DNA of 64,000 nt from Rhodanobacter soli (lineage in GTDB: Bacteria; Pseudomonadota; Gammaproteobacteria; Xanthomonadales; Rhodanobacteraceae). Shown piece after piece: positions 52,878 through 60,903 of the stretch. Both the position numbers and the translations under genes were made by a program. The stretch is taken from contig NZ_JBEPSD010000002.1 in NCBI RefSeq assembly GCF_040548735.1, positions 496,001 through 560,000 on the forward strand, in the 5' to 3' direction. Below the pieces are notes generated by a model that saw only the letters and a list, made by a program, of their open reading frames with translations, did not search any database and had not been told where the DNA came from. Position 1 is the stretch's first letter; every line of letters begins with the position of its first letter.

Positions 52878-53101
52878 TGAACGACTCGAACGACACGCTT
52901 GCCCGGCGGCTCGACGAGATGGAGGTCAAGCTGACCTTCATCGATGAAGCGGTGCAGGCGCTGACCACGGCGGATGCCGACCAGTCGCAGCGGATTGCCG
53001 CGCTGGAGCGTGCCTTGTGCGACCTGCGCGGCGAGATGGCGTCGATGCGCATCGCGCAGGGCGACGATCCGCACGACGAACCGCCGCCGCCGCATTACTG
53101 A
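52877..53101 (+). CDS. slyX: SlyX family protein
   Basis: A 74-residue coiled-coil protein. The family pattern L-x-R-R-L-D-E-M-E-V-K-L-T-F-I-D-E-A-V-Q and heptad-like leucines are visible, and the C-terminus P-P-P-P-H-Y matches the P-P-P-H-Y ending of E. coli SlyX. Function is unknown. The ATG overlaps the ugd stop by one base (TGATG), suggesting translational coupling. Confidence 0.9.
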   Translation: MNDSNDTLARRLDEMEVKLTFIDEAVQALTTADADQSQRIAALERALCDLRGEMASMRIAQGDDPHDEPPPPHY

Positions 53102-53137
53102 CCGACCCATCCAGCCTACCGATGACGGAACACCCGC

Positions 53138-53719
53138 ATGGCCGATTCCCTGCGCGATCAGCTGCTCAAGAGCGGCATCGTCAAACAAGTCCAACAGGAC
53201 CGGGCGCGCGAGCCGAAGCGCGCGGCTGCGCCACCGTCCGGCAAGCCGGCGCGCAAGGGCGGCAAGCCGCACGCCGCGCCGCACGCCGCACGGCCAGCGG
53301 CGCAGAGCCAGCAGGACATCGACCTGGCCAAGGCATATGCGTTGCGCGCGCAGACCGAAGCCCGCGAACGCCAGCGCGTCGAACAGGAGGCCGCCGAACA
53401 GGCCAGGCTGCGGCGCGAGCGCAAGCAGAAGATCCAGCAACTGCTCGACGGCAAGGCGTTGAACAAGGCCGACGCCGACCAGCCGCGCAATTTCGAGTAC
53501 AGCGGCAAGATCCGCCGCGTGCACGTGGATGCCGCGCAACTGGCGGCACTCAACGCCGGCGAACTCGGCGTGGTGCAGCAGGGCGGCCGTTATCTCCTGG
53601 TCAGCCGCGACATCGCCGAGCAGGTGCGTGACATCGATCCGCATCAGCTGGCGCTGCTGGTTGATCCGAATGCCGCCGGCGTGGGGGATGACGGCGTGCC
53701 CGACGACCTGATGTGGTGA
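53138..53719 (+). CDS. DUF2058 family protein (YaiL-like)
   Basis: A 193-residue protein of the DUF2058 family. It starts S-L-R-D-Q-L-L-K-S-G-I-V, the family signature, then a basic, alanine-rich stretch (about 25-60), a charged helix (about 62-105) and a C-terminal small beta domain with R-N-F-E-Y-S-G-K-I-R-R-V. In E. coli the homologue yaiL has been reported as nucleoprotein/polysome-associated; the role is unclear. 36 bases after slyX, probably the same transcript. Confidence 0.85.
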   Translation: MADSLRDQLLKSGIVKQVQQDRAREPKRAAAPPSGKPARKGGKPHAAPHAARPAAQSQQDIDLAKAYALRAQTEARERQRVEQEAAEQARLRRERKQKIQQLLDGKALNKADADQPRNFEYSGKIRRVHVDAAQLAALNAGELGVVQQGGRYLLVSRDIAEQVRDIDPHQLALLVDPNAAGVGDDGVPDDLMW

Positions 53720-53736
53720 TGTCGATCCGCATCAAC

Positions 53737-53765
53737 GAAAACGCCCGGCCATGCCGGGCGTTTTC
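53737..53765. terminator. Bidirectional terminator DUF2058 / FadJ-like
   Basis: A 13-bp perfect stem GAAAACGCCCGGC / complement with CAT between the arms, between convergent genes with stops at 53719 and 53787; U-tracts exist on both strands. Confidence 0.9.
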
Positions 53766-53786
53766 ATGCCGGTAATCGCGAACCGG

Positions 53787-55868
53787 TCAGTTGGCGGGCG
53801 CGGCCGGCAGCTCGAAACCACGTTGAGCCAGCGCCGGAAGATCCCAGCCGTTCTTCGGCTTGAACCGATCGCCGTAGCGCTGCGCCAGCTGTTCGAGCCT
53901 GGCCTTGAGCTTGTCGGCGCCTTCGCTGCGCGCGTACTGGATCGGGCCGCCGCGGAACGGCGCGAAGCCGGTGCCGAAGATCACGCCGGCGTCGAGCAGG
54001 TCGGCGTCGTCGACCACGCCATCGGCGAGGCAGGCGATCGCCTCGTTGACCATCGGCAGGATCATGCGTTCCTGCAGGTCCGGCGGCGTCATGTAGTCCT
54101 TGTCGATCTCGGGTTTCTGCGGCTTGCCGTCCTGCCACACGTACAGGCCCTGGCCGTCCTTCTTGCCGCGCTTGCCGGCGGCGAGTCTTTCGTCCAGCCC
54201 CGGCGGCACTTCCAGTCCCAGGAACGGCGCCAGCTCCTTGCCGACCGACGCGCAGACGTCCAAGCCCACGGTGTCGGCCAGTTCTATCGGGCCCATCGGC
54301 ATGCCGAACTTCTTCGCCTCGCGATCCAGCACCGGGCCGGGCACGCCTTCGCTGTATAGCCGCATGGCTTCCAGCAGGTACGGCATCAGGATGCGGTTGA
54401 CCAGGAAGCCCGGGGTGCCCTTGACCGCCACCGGCAGCTTGCCGATCGCCTTGCAGAACGCCAGCGCACGCTTCTCGATCGCCGGATCGAGTCGGTCATG
54501 GCGCACCACTTCGACCAGCGGCATCTGCGCCACCGGGTTGAAGAAGTGCAGGCCGAGGAAGCGCTGCGGCGCGACGAGGTTCTTGCGCAACTCGTCGAGC
54601 GGGATGCTGGAGGTGTTGCTGGCGAGGATTTCGTCGGCCTGGAACTGCGGTTCGATGCCGGCGTACAGCGCTTCCTTCGCTTCGGCGTTCTCGTAGATCG
54701 CCTCGATCGCCAGGTCGGCCGAGGCCACGCCGCTGCCCTCGACGTCCGCGCGCAGGCGACGCATGGCAGCCTCGACCTTCTCCGGTGTCTTCAGCTTCTT
54801 CTCGTACAGTTGGCGGGCGCGGTCCAGCGCGGGCTGGATGAATTTCATCTCGCGGTCCTGCAGGGTCACGTCAAAACCCTTGAGCGCGGCCCACGCGGCG
54901 ATGTCGCCGCCCATCACGCCGGCGCCGACCACGTGCACGTGCTTGATCGCCGGGTCGGTGCCGCCGCCCTGGCCCTTCAGCCGTTCCTGCAGGAAGAAGA
55001 TGCGGATCAGGTTCTGCGCGGTCGGCGTCTTCGCCAGCTTCGCCACCGAGCGTGCCTCGATCTTCAGCCGCTGCTGGATGCTGGAGCCGCCGCGCTTCCA
55101 CACGTCGATCATCGCGAACGGAGCGGGGTAATGTTCCTTGCGCACCTTCGCGGCAGTCTGCTTGAACATCATCGGCGCCAGGATCTGCCGCGCCGGCCAG
55201 ATGTTGCTGGCCCAGGCCTTGGCGCGGCGCGCGAACGGGCGCGGCGCGGCATGGCGCAAGAGCAGCCGCGCCTCGGCCAGCAGCTCGTCGGGACGGGCCA
55301 GCCGATCGACCACGCCCAAGCCCAGCGCGCGTTTCGCCGACAGCGACTTGCCGGTCAGCATCAGCGGCAGCGCCTCGGTGGCGCCGATCAGGCGCGGCAG
55401 GCGCGCGGTGCCGCCCCAGCCGGGGTGGATGCCCAGCATCACTTCGGGCAGCGCGATCCGGGTCTTGTCATCGTCGGCGGCGATGCGCTGGCGGCAGGCC
55501 AGGATCAGCTCGGTGCCGCCGCCCATGCAGGCGCCGTGCACGGCGGCCACGGTGGGGCAGGGCAGCCGCGCCAGCGCCTCGTAGACGCGCTGGCCGTGCT
55601 CGATGTTCTCCAGCACGGTGTCCTGCTTCGCGTACTCGATGAATTCCTTCACATCGGCACCGACGGCAAATCCTGAGGACTTGGCCGAGTGGACGATGAC
55701 GCCAGCCGGTCTGTCGATCGCCATCCGCTCGACGATCTGCTCGAGTTCGTCCAGCACCGCACGGGAGATGGCGTTGACGCTGCTGTTGGCCCGGTCGAGG
55801 GTCAACGTGACAACGCCGTCGTCGCCTTCGCTGGTCTTCCAGTGGTTGAAACGCAATCCTTCGAACAT
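53787..55868 (-). CDS. FadJ-like multifunctional fatty-acid oxidation enzyme
   Basis: A 693-residue fused enoyl-CoA hydratase / 3-hydroxyacyl-CoA dehydrogenase for beta-oxidation. The crotonase half (1-290) has H-G-A-C-M-G-G-G-T-E and P-E-V-M-L-G-I-H-P-G; the dehydrogenase half (about 310-690) has the NAD loop G-A-G-V-M-G-G-D, and the H-F-F-N-P-V motif. The start M-F-E-G-L-R at 55868 fits; the longer frame is not supported. No fadA thiolase is nearby, so it resembles fadJ-type rather than fadBA operons. The ribosome site is poor. Confidence 0.92.
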   Translation of the reverse strand: MFEGLRFNHWKTSEGDDGVVTLTLDRANSSVNAISRAVLDELEQIVERMAIDRPAGVIVHSAKSSGFAVGADVKEFIEYAKQDTVLENIEHGQRVYEALARLPCPTVAAVHGACMGGGTELILACRQRIAADDDKTRIALPEVMLGIHPGWGGTARLPRLIGATEALPLMLTGKSLSAKRALGLGVVDRLARPDELLAEARLLLRHAAPRPFARRAKAWASNIWPARQILAPMMFKQTAAKVRKEHYPAPFAMIDVWKRGGSSIQQRLKIEARSVAKLAKTPTAQNLIRIFFLQERLKGQGGGTDPAIKHVHVVGAGVMGGDIAAWAALKGFDVTLQDREMKFIQPALDRARQLYEKKLKTPEKVEAAMRRLRADVEGSGVASADLAIEAIYENAEAKEALYAGIEPQFQADEILASNTSSIPLDELRKNLVAPQRFLGLHFFNPVAQMPLVEVVRHDRLDPAIEKRALAFCKAIGKLPVAVKGTPGFLVNRILMPYLLEAMRLYSEGVPGPVLDREAKKFGMPMGPIELADTVGLDVCASVGKELAPFLGLEVPPGLDERLAAGKRGKKDGQGLYVWQDGKPQKPEIDKDYMTPPDLQERMILPMVNEAIACLADGVVDDADLLDAGVIFGTGFAPFRGGPIQYARSEGADKLKARLEQLAQRYGDRFKPKNGWDLPALAQRGFELPAAPAN

Positions 55869-56187
55869 GGGAGTACAGGCGTGGTGGTGGAGGCCTGAAC
55901 CATACCGTTCTGCCGCCTTGATTGCGAGATGTGACGTGCTTGCTTGACCGTGCAGGGGCGCCGGTGTGAAATCGGGCCGTCTTCGGAAAATCGCCTGCCG
56001 TGGCTGGCTGGGCGGGCATCCGGAGCGGCCATGCTGCGGCATGGCCTCCAAACAGGACAATGGAACGATCCACCGTGGTTCAATGGGTCTCGCGGCGGCC
56101 GGAAATCGCCCGGTCAACCACCCGGGCAGTCGCTGGCGGGCCGACTTCACCATGGCACTATCGCCAATACAGCAGGACGGGGACGCA
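55869..56187. other. Divergent intergenic region FadJ-like / small protein
   Basis: 319 bases. Open frames run through it on the plus strand with several ATGs (for example 55966 and 56152), but none has a convincing ribosome site, so I treat it as promoter DNA. No clear -35/-10 pair or FadR-type operator was seen; TGTGA occurs once as a lone half-site. Confidence 0.55.
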
Positions 56188-56682
56188 ATGACTTCAGCAA
56201 TGGCCTCCGTTCCGCCGCAAGCCGGCACCGAGATTTTCGAGCGGATCCTGGCGGCCCCGAGCGGCCTCGTGGTGCTGGACAGCAAGGACGTCCATGCCCT
56301 GATCGATCAGTTCCGCGCGATTGCCCGGCATACCGGCCAAGCGGTCTACCTGTGGCAGCCCGATACCGGCCTGGGCAGCCTGCGCGACGCGCAGGTGCGC
56401 GTGCCGGACTGCCAGCGCCTGGGCAACGCGCTGCGCTACATGCAGCAGAGCATGCATTTCGGCGTGTATTTCCTGCTCGGGCTGGAGCTGCCGCTGTCGG
56501 CGATGGATGCCACCTTGCTGCGCCAGCTCGCCCGCGCGCCCAAGGGGCATCTGCGCCGCGTGGTGCTGATCGACGCGCCGGTGGCGCTGGCCGAGCATCT
56601 GGGCGAGCTGGCGGTGCACCTGGGCAGCGAGGACAGCCAGCCGCGGCGCTTGCGTCTGCGCGATGGCCGGTGGCTGGTTTGA
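56188..56682 (+). CDS. Unrecognised protein upstream of GGDEF-EAL gene
   Basis: A 164-residue protein I cannot assign to a named family. It has alternating strand/helix character: L-V-V-L-D-S-K-D-V near residue 25, A-V-Y-L-W-Q-P-D-T-G-L (about 49-59), V-Y-F-L-L-G-L-E-L (about 93-101), a helix, then R-R-V-V-L-I-D (about 121-127) and L-x-E-L-A-V-H-L. The order, with the W-x-P-x-x-G-L and the L-R-Q-L-A-R helix, faintly resembles the N-terminal domain of Ycf46-type AAA proteins, but no Walker A or B motif follows. The ATG at 56188 is my choice; 56152 is possible. It ends 13 bases before the c-di-GMP gene, likely the same operon. Confidence 0.65.
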   Translation: MTSAMASVPPQAGTEIFERILAAPSGLVVLDSKDVHALIDQFRAIARHTGQAVYLWQPDTGLGSLRDAQVRVPDCQRLGNALRYMQQSMHFGVYFLLGLELPLSAMDATLLRQLARAPKGHLRRVVLIDAPVALAEHLGELAVHLGSEDSQPRRLRLRDGRWLV

Positions 56683-56695
56683 GAAAGGCATTCAC

Positions 56696-59257
56696 ATGAA
56701 TTCCGGCATCCTGGTGGTCGCAGCCCAGCGCGAACTGCGCCGCAGCCTGTTCGATGCGCTCGACCAGGCGGGTTATCCGCAGATCCACAGCGCGCGCGAC
56801 GTATCCCACGCGGCGATCCTGCTGGAGGGCCGCGCGTCGCTGCCCCCGCTGCAGCTGATCGTGGCGGTGCTGGCCGGCGACGAACAACAGGCACGCGTCT
56901 GTTGCGAGCAGTTGCGTCGTTTGCCAGGTGGCGCCGGCACGCCGCTGATCGTGGTGCTGGCCGAGGAGGCCAAGCTCGCCCCCACCGACCTGCCGCCGGG
57001 GATCACCGACTGGCTTTCCGCCGCCCAGATCAGCAGTGAACTGGTGCCGCGCTGGCGGCGCTCGCAAGCCGGCCAGCGCCCGCGCAAGGTGGTTGCCGCG
57101 GCGGACAGCGGTGCGCACGAGGATTACCGCTACGTGTTCGAGGAAGGCGACAGCGAATGGCTGATCGCCGACGCGCAGACCGGGCGCCTGCTCGAGGTCA
57201 GTCCCACGGTGGCCAGGCACAGCCGCATGCATGCCGGCCAATGGGAAGGATTGCCGCTGTCCGACGTGCTGCGTTTCGAAGGCATCGCGATCAGCCAGGT
57301 ATTGACCGAAGCCAATCGCAGTTGGTATCCCTGCCAGCGCAAATCGGCGCAAGGCGCCGACACCGGACAGGCCAGCGTGCGGCGTATCCGGCATGCCGGG
57401 CACGAGGCGCTGGCGTTGATGTTCCGCAGCGACCGCGCCGACCTGCGGGCCGAGGCTGCGCTGTCGCTGCTGTCGCGCATCTTCGCCTCGACCAGCGGGG
57501 TCGATGCGCAGACCGCGTCCGGCCGCCTGCTGTTCGACGAGCTGGGCCTGGATTACCTCGCGGTCTGGTCAGCGCGCCAGGACGGCGCCGACGCGCCGAC
57601 CCAGATGCTGCAGTTGTGGAGCGGCGACGACCCGCAGTGGCCGCCGGCGCAACTGCAGAGTTCGCTGCAGCTGGTGCTGGGCGGCAAGCCGATCCTGTAC
57701 CGCAACGACGCGAAGCGGCTGGCGCCGATCGACCCGCTGCTGCAGCAGCTCGACCTGGCCGGTTTCGCCGGCCTGCCGCTGTACGACGAACGCCACACCG
57801 TGCTCGGCGCCATGCTGGCCGGCAGCCGCCGCGGTTTCGGCGAGATGGGCATCATCGAGCCGGTACTGCGTTGCGCCGCGGCCCGCTTCGCGCAGATGCT
57901 GGAACTGGGACGCACCCGTGAACAGGGCCGTGCCGAGGGCCTGGTCGACGCCCTGACCGGCCTGCCGAACCGGCTGCTGTTCAACGACCGGCTGGACACG
58001 ATCATCCGCGAGGCGACCCGCAACGGCGAGTGCTTCGCCGTGCTGTTCGTCGACTTGGACCGCTTCAAGGCAATCAACGACACCTACGGCCATGCCGCCG
58101 GTGACCAGGTGCTGCGCACGGTCACCCAGCGTCTGTGCGGCAGCATCCGCGCCTCCGACACGGTGGCGCGCTACGCCGGCGACGAGTTCACCATCGTGCT
58201 GCGCCACATCGTGAAGAACGACGACGTGCTTCGCGTGGCCGAGAAGATCGTCCAGGTGATGGAGACGCCGCTGTACCTCGAGGACGGCACCGAGTTGCAG
58301 GTGACCGCGTCGATGGGCCTGAGTTTCTTCCCCGACGACGCCGGCGACGCGCAGACCCTGCTCAAGCATGCCGACGAGGCGATGTACGCGGCCAAGCACC
58401 AGGGCCGCAATACCTTCCAGATCTACGAGGTGAGTCCGGAGTACGCGCAGGAACACGGCATGGCGCTGAAAACACGCCTGCGCCATGCCGAGGGCAATGG
58501 CGAACTGCGCGTGGTCTACCAGCCGCAGGTCAACACCGAGACCGAGGACATCGTGGGCATGGAGGCGCTGGTGCGCTGGGAGCATCCCGAACTCGGCATG
58601 ATCAGCCCGGCGGTGTTCATCCCGCTGGCCGAGGAGACCGGCCTGATCGTCTCGATCGGCGAATGGGTGATGCGCACCGCCTGCCGCCAGGCGAAGGAAT
58701 GGGAGCAGCGCTACAGCCTGCGCCTGCGCCTGGGCGTGAACCTGTCTGCGGTGCAGCTGATGGAGCCGCGACTGCTGGATACCGTGGCGACCGTGCTGCG
58801 CGAAACCGGACTGGATCCCACCTTGCTGGAGATGGAGGTCACCGAAAGCATCAGCATCAAGGAGGCGCCGAACCTGGTCGAGAACCTGCACGCGCTGCAC
58901 AGGCTGGGCTGCCATATCGCGATCGACGATTTCGGCACCGGCGCGGCCTCGCTGGACTACCTGCGCCGGCTGCCGGCCGACCGCATCAAGATCGACCAGA
59001 GCTTCGTGCGCAACATCGGGGTGGACCCCGACGACGAGGCGATCGTGCGCGCCACCATCGAGATGGCGCATCGGCTGAAACGCGCGGTGGTGGCGGAAGG
59101 CGTGGAGATCGAGCAGCACCTGCAGTTCCTGCGCCAGCACGGCTGCGACGAGTTGCAGGGCTACCTGTTCTGCCGCCCGCTGCAACCGATCAGCTTCGAC
59201 AAGCTGCTGGCCGAACGGCAGCGCCTGCTGGAGGGACGGGTGGCCGAGCCGGCTTGA
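56696..59257 (+). CDS. GGDEF-EAL c-di-GMP protein with receiver-like N-terminus
   Basis: An 853-residue cytoplasmic protein. The first about 120 residues look like a response-regulator fold (I-L-V-V-A-A-Q-R-E-L-R-R-S-L-F-D-A-L-D, then L-I-V-A-V-L), but the phospho-acceptor aspartate is not evident (V-A-V-L-A replaces D). A PAS-like region (about 145-255) and a GAF-like region (about 262-410) follow, then GGDEF (about 420-580, variant A-G-D-E-F at 494-498) and EAL (about 595-845, E-A-L at 623-625). The EAL half keeps D-D-F-G-T-G and K-I-D-Q-S-F. A-G-D-E-F cyclases can be active, so both activities are possible. No transmembrane segment; input from the adjacent small protein is an inference. 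Confidence 0.88.
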   Translation: MNSGILVVAAQRELRRSLFDALDQAGYPQIHSARDVSHAAILLEGRASLPPLQLIVAVLAGDEQQARVCCEQLRRLPGGAGTPLIVVLAEEAKLAPTDLPPGITDWLSAAQISSELVPRWRRSQAGQRPRKVVAAADSGAHEDYRYVFEEGDSEWLIADAQTGRLLEVSPTVARHSRMHAGQWEGLPLSDVLRFEGIAISQVLTEANRSWYPCQRKSAQGADTGQASVRRIRHAGHEALALMFRSDRADLRAEAALSLLSRIFASTSGVDAQTASGRLLFDELGLDYLAVWSARQDGADAPTQMLQLWSGDDPQWPPAQLQSSLQLVLGGKPILYRNDAKRLAPIDPLLQQLDLAGFAGLPLYDERHTVLGAMLAGSRRGFGEMGIIEPVLRCAAARFAQMLELGRTREQGRAEGLVDALTGLPNRLLFNDRLDTIIREATRNGECFAVLFVDLDRFKAINDTYGHAAGDQVLRTVTQRLCGSIRASDTVARYAGDEFTIVLRHIVKNDDVLRVAEKIVQVMETPLYLEDGTELQVTASMGLSFFPDDAGDAQTLLKHADEAMYAAKHQGRNTFQIYEVSPEYAQEHGMALKTRLRHAEGNGELRVVYQPQVNTETEDIVGMEALVRWEHPELGMISPAVFIPLAEETGLIVSIGEWVMRTACRQAKEWEQRYSLRLRLGVNLSAVQLMEPRLLDTVATVLRETGLDPTLLEMEVTESISIKEAPNLVENLHALHRLGCHIAIDDFGTGAASLDYLRRLPADRIKIDQSFVRNIGVDPDDEAIVRATIEMAHRLKRAVVAEGVEIEQHLQFLRQHGCDELQGYLFCRPLQPISFDKLLAERQRLLEGRVAEPA

Positions 59258-59381
59258 GCCGGTGGCGGACGTCCCCATAACTGCTCCTGGCCCGTCACGG
59301 GCTCGGGGCGCCCGGCCAGACATGACAACCAGCCAACAGGCCGTGCGTTATGGTGGAGGCGATACCCTGTGCATACTGAAC

Positions 59382-59409
59382 TGAACTCGGGCGTCGGACC
59401 GCGGTCTGA
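59382..59409 (+). promoter_or_regulatory. Candidate sigma-E-type promoter before rpoE
   Basis: TGAACTC (59382-59388), a 16-base spacer and TCTGA (59405-59409) resemble the ECF sigma-E consensus GGAACTT-N16-TCTGA. It lies 48 bases before the rpoE start and would give positive autoregulation, as in E. coli. Confidence 0.6.
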
Positions 59410-59456
59410 GCGCCGCGTTCAGTTCAAAAACGAAGCTCCCGCAGCGGAAGACGGCA

Positions 59457-60071
59457 TTGACGACGGATACGGCCCGGATGGGCGAAAATGAACTGGACCG
59501 TGCCCTGGTCGAGCGTGTCCAGCGAGGAGACAAGCGGGCCTTCGACCTGTTGGTGCGCAAGTACCAGCACAAGGTGATCGGGCTGGTCTCGCGCTATGTG
59601 CGGAGCCATGCCGAGTGCGAGGACATCGCGCAGGAATCGTTCATCCGCGCGTGGCGGGCGATCGGCTCGTTCCGCGGCGACAGCGCGTTCTATACCTGGC
59701 TGTACAAGATCGCGGTGAACACCGCCAAGAACCATCTGGTGGCGATGGGCCGGCGTCCGCCGTCCGGTGACATCGATGCCGACGACGCCGAGTTCATGGC
59801 CGGCGCCGAGCGCATGCACGACAGCGCCACGCCCGAGCGCGAGCTGATGCGCCAGGAAATTGAACAATCGGTGTTTTCCACTGTCCAAGCGTTGCCCGAG
59901 GAGCTGCGGACCGCCATCACGCTGCGCGAGGTGGATGGCCTCAGCTACGATGAAATCGCCGAAGCGATGGGCTGCCCGATCGGTACGGTGCGTTCGCGCA
60001 TCTTCCGGGCGCGCGAGGCGATCGACGAGAAGCTGCGGCCCCTGTTGTCGGACCGCGAGGATCAGACATGA
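59457..60071 (+). CDS. rpoE: RNA polymerase sigma factor RpoE (ECF, sigma-E)
   Basis: A 204-residue ECF sigma factor of the envelope-stress response. Region 2 (about 20-100) has D-L-L-V-R-K-Y-Q-H-K-V, D-I-A-Q-E-S-F-I-R-A-W and F-Y-T-W-L-Y-K-I-A; region 4 (about 140-190) has L-P-E-E-L-R-T-A-I-T-L-R-E and G-T-V-R-S-R-I-F-R-A-R. The TTG at 59457 has GGAAG 7 bases upstream; an in-frame ATG at 59478 would give 197 residues and a start closer to E. coli RpoE. The stop overlaps rseA (ATGA). Confidence 0.95.
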   Translation: MTTDTARMGENELDRALVERVQRGDKRAFDLLVRKYQHKVIGLVSRYVRSHAECEDIAQESFIRAWRAIGSFRGDSAFYTWLYKIAVNTAKNHLVAMGRRPPSGDIDADDAEFMAGAERMHDSATPERELMRQEIEQSVFSTVQALPEELRTAITLREVDGLSYDEIAEAMGCPIGTVRSRIFRAREAIDEKLRPLLSDREDQT

Positions 60072-60739
60072 ATCAGGCAGGCATGAATCAGGACACCCGG
60101 GAAAGCCTTTCCGCGGGCATCGACGGCGAGTTGTCGAAGGAGCAGCTGCGTTTCCTGCTGCGCCGGCTCGACCACGATGCCTCGCTGCAGCAGGCCTGGA
60201 CCCGTTATCACATCGCCCGCGACGGCCTGCGCCGGCAGTTGCCGTCGATGGCGCAGCCCGGTTTTGCCGCGCGGGTGATGCTGGCGATCGAGCAGGAGTC
60301 GAAGCCCGCGGTGGGGTCGACCCGTCGCAGCCACTGGCTGCGCTGGTCCACCGGCGGTGCCATTGCCGCTAGCGTCGCCGCCGCTGCCCTGATGATCGGG
60401 CAGCCGACCGGCGATGCCGAGCGCCTGACCGCCTCGACCGCCCAGCAGGCGAGTGCGGTCACCACCGCTGCGCCGGCGAACAAGTCGGTCGCCCCTGCCG
60501 CCGTGCCGCCATGGCTGAGCGGCAACTCCGCCGGATTGCTCAGCCAGCAGGCCTCGGCCACCTTCGGTGCGCCGTTTGGCCAGAGCCAGTCGACCTATGC
60601 GCGGCGCCTGTCGGACTACCCGTCGATGCCCCGTTACCGGACGCTCGACAACAACGACGGCAGCTACCTGCTGCTGCTCGACCCGGAGCAGCGGATTGCA
60701 CCGGACACCTCGCGCCGGGCTTCCGCCGTCGCGCAATAG
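60068..60739 (+). CDS. rseA: Anti-sigma-E factor RseA
   Basis: A 223-residue bitopic membrane protein holding sigma-E until DegS and RseP cleave it. The N-terminal anti-sigma domain (about 8-80) has E-S-L-S-A-G-I-D-G-E-L-S and the W-x-R-Y-H-I-A-R-D segment; a membrane helix lies at about 96-112; the periplasmic part is alanine-rich and of low complexity and differs from E. coli. Its start overlaps rpoE, so expression is tied. No separate rseB is found; degP follows directly. Confidence 0.9.
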   Translation: MNQAGMNQDTRESLSAGIDGELSKEQLRFLLRRLDHDASLQQAWTRYHIARDGLRRQLPSMAQPGFAARVMLAIEQESKPAVGSTRRSHWLRWSTGGAIAASVAAAALMIGQPTGDAERLTASTAQQASAVTTAAPANKSVAPAAVPPWLSGNSAGLLSQQASATFGAPFGQSQSTYARRLSDYPSMPRYRTLDNNDGSYLLLLDPEQRIAPDTSRRASAVAQ

Positions 60740-60903
60740 GCGAGTCCGCGTGTGATTGCCCGCGGCTCGTCTTCATTGTTGTTTTCAGCTTTACCGACTC
60801 GCCGCATGGGCTGGCGGACAACGCGTGCCCGCATCGGCCGTGCAGCAACTCGGGTCATCAACCCGCTCGAAGCCTACCGACCGGAACCAACCAAGGAGGA
60901 GTC

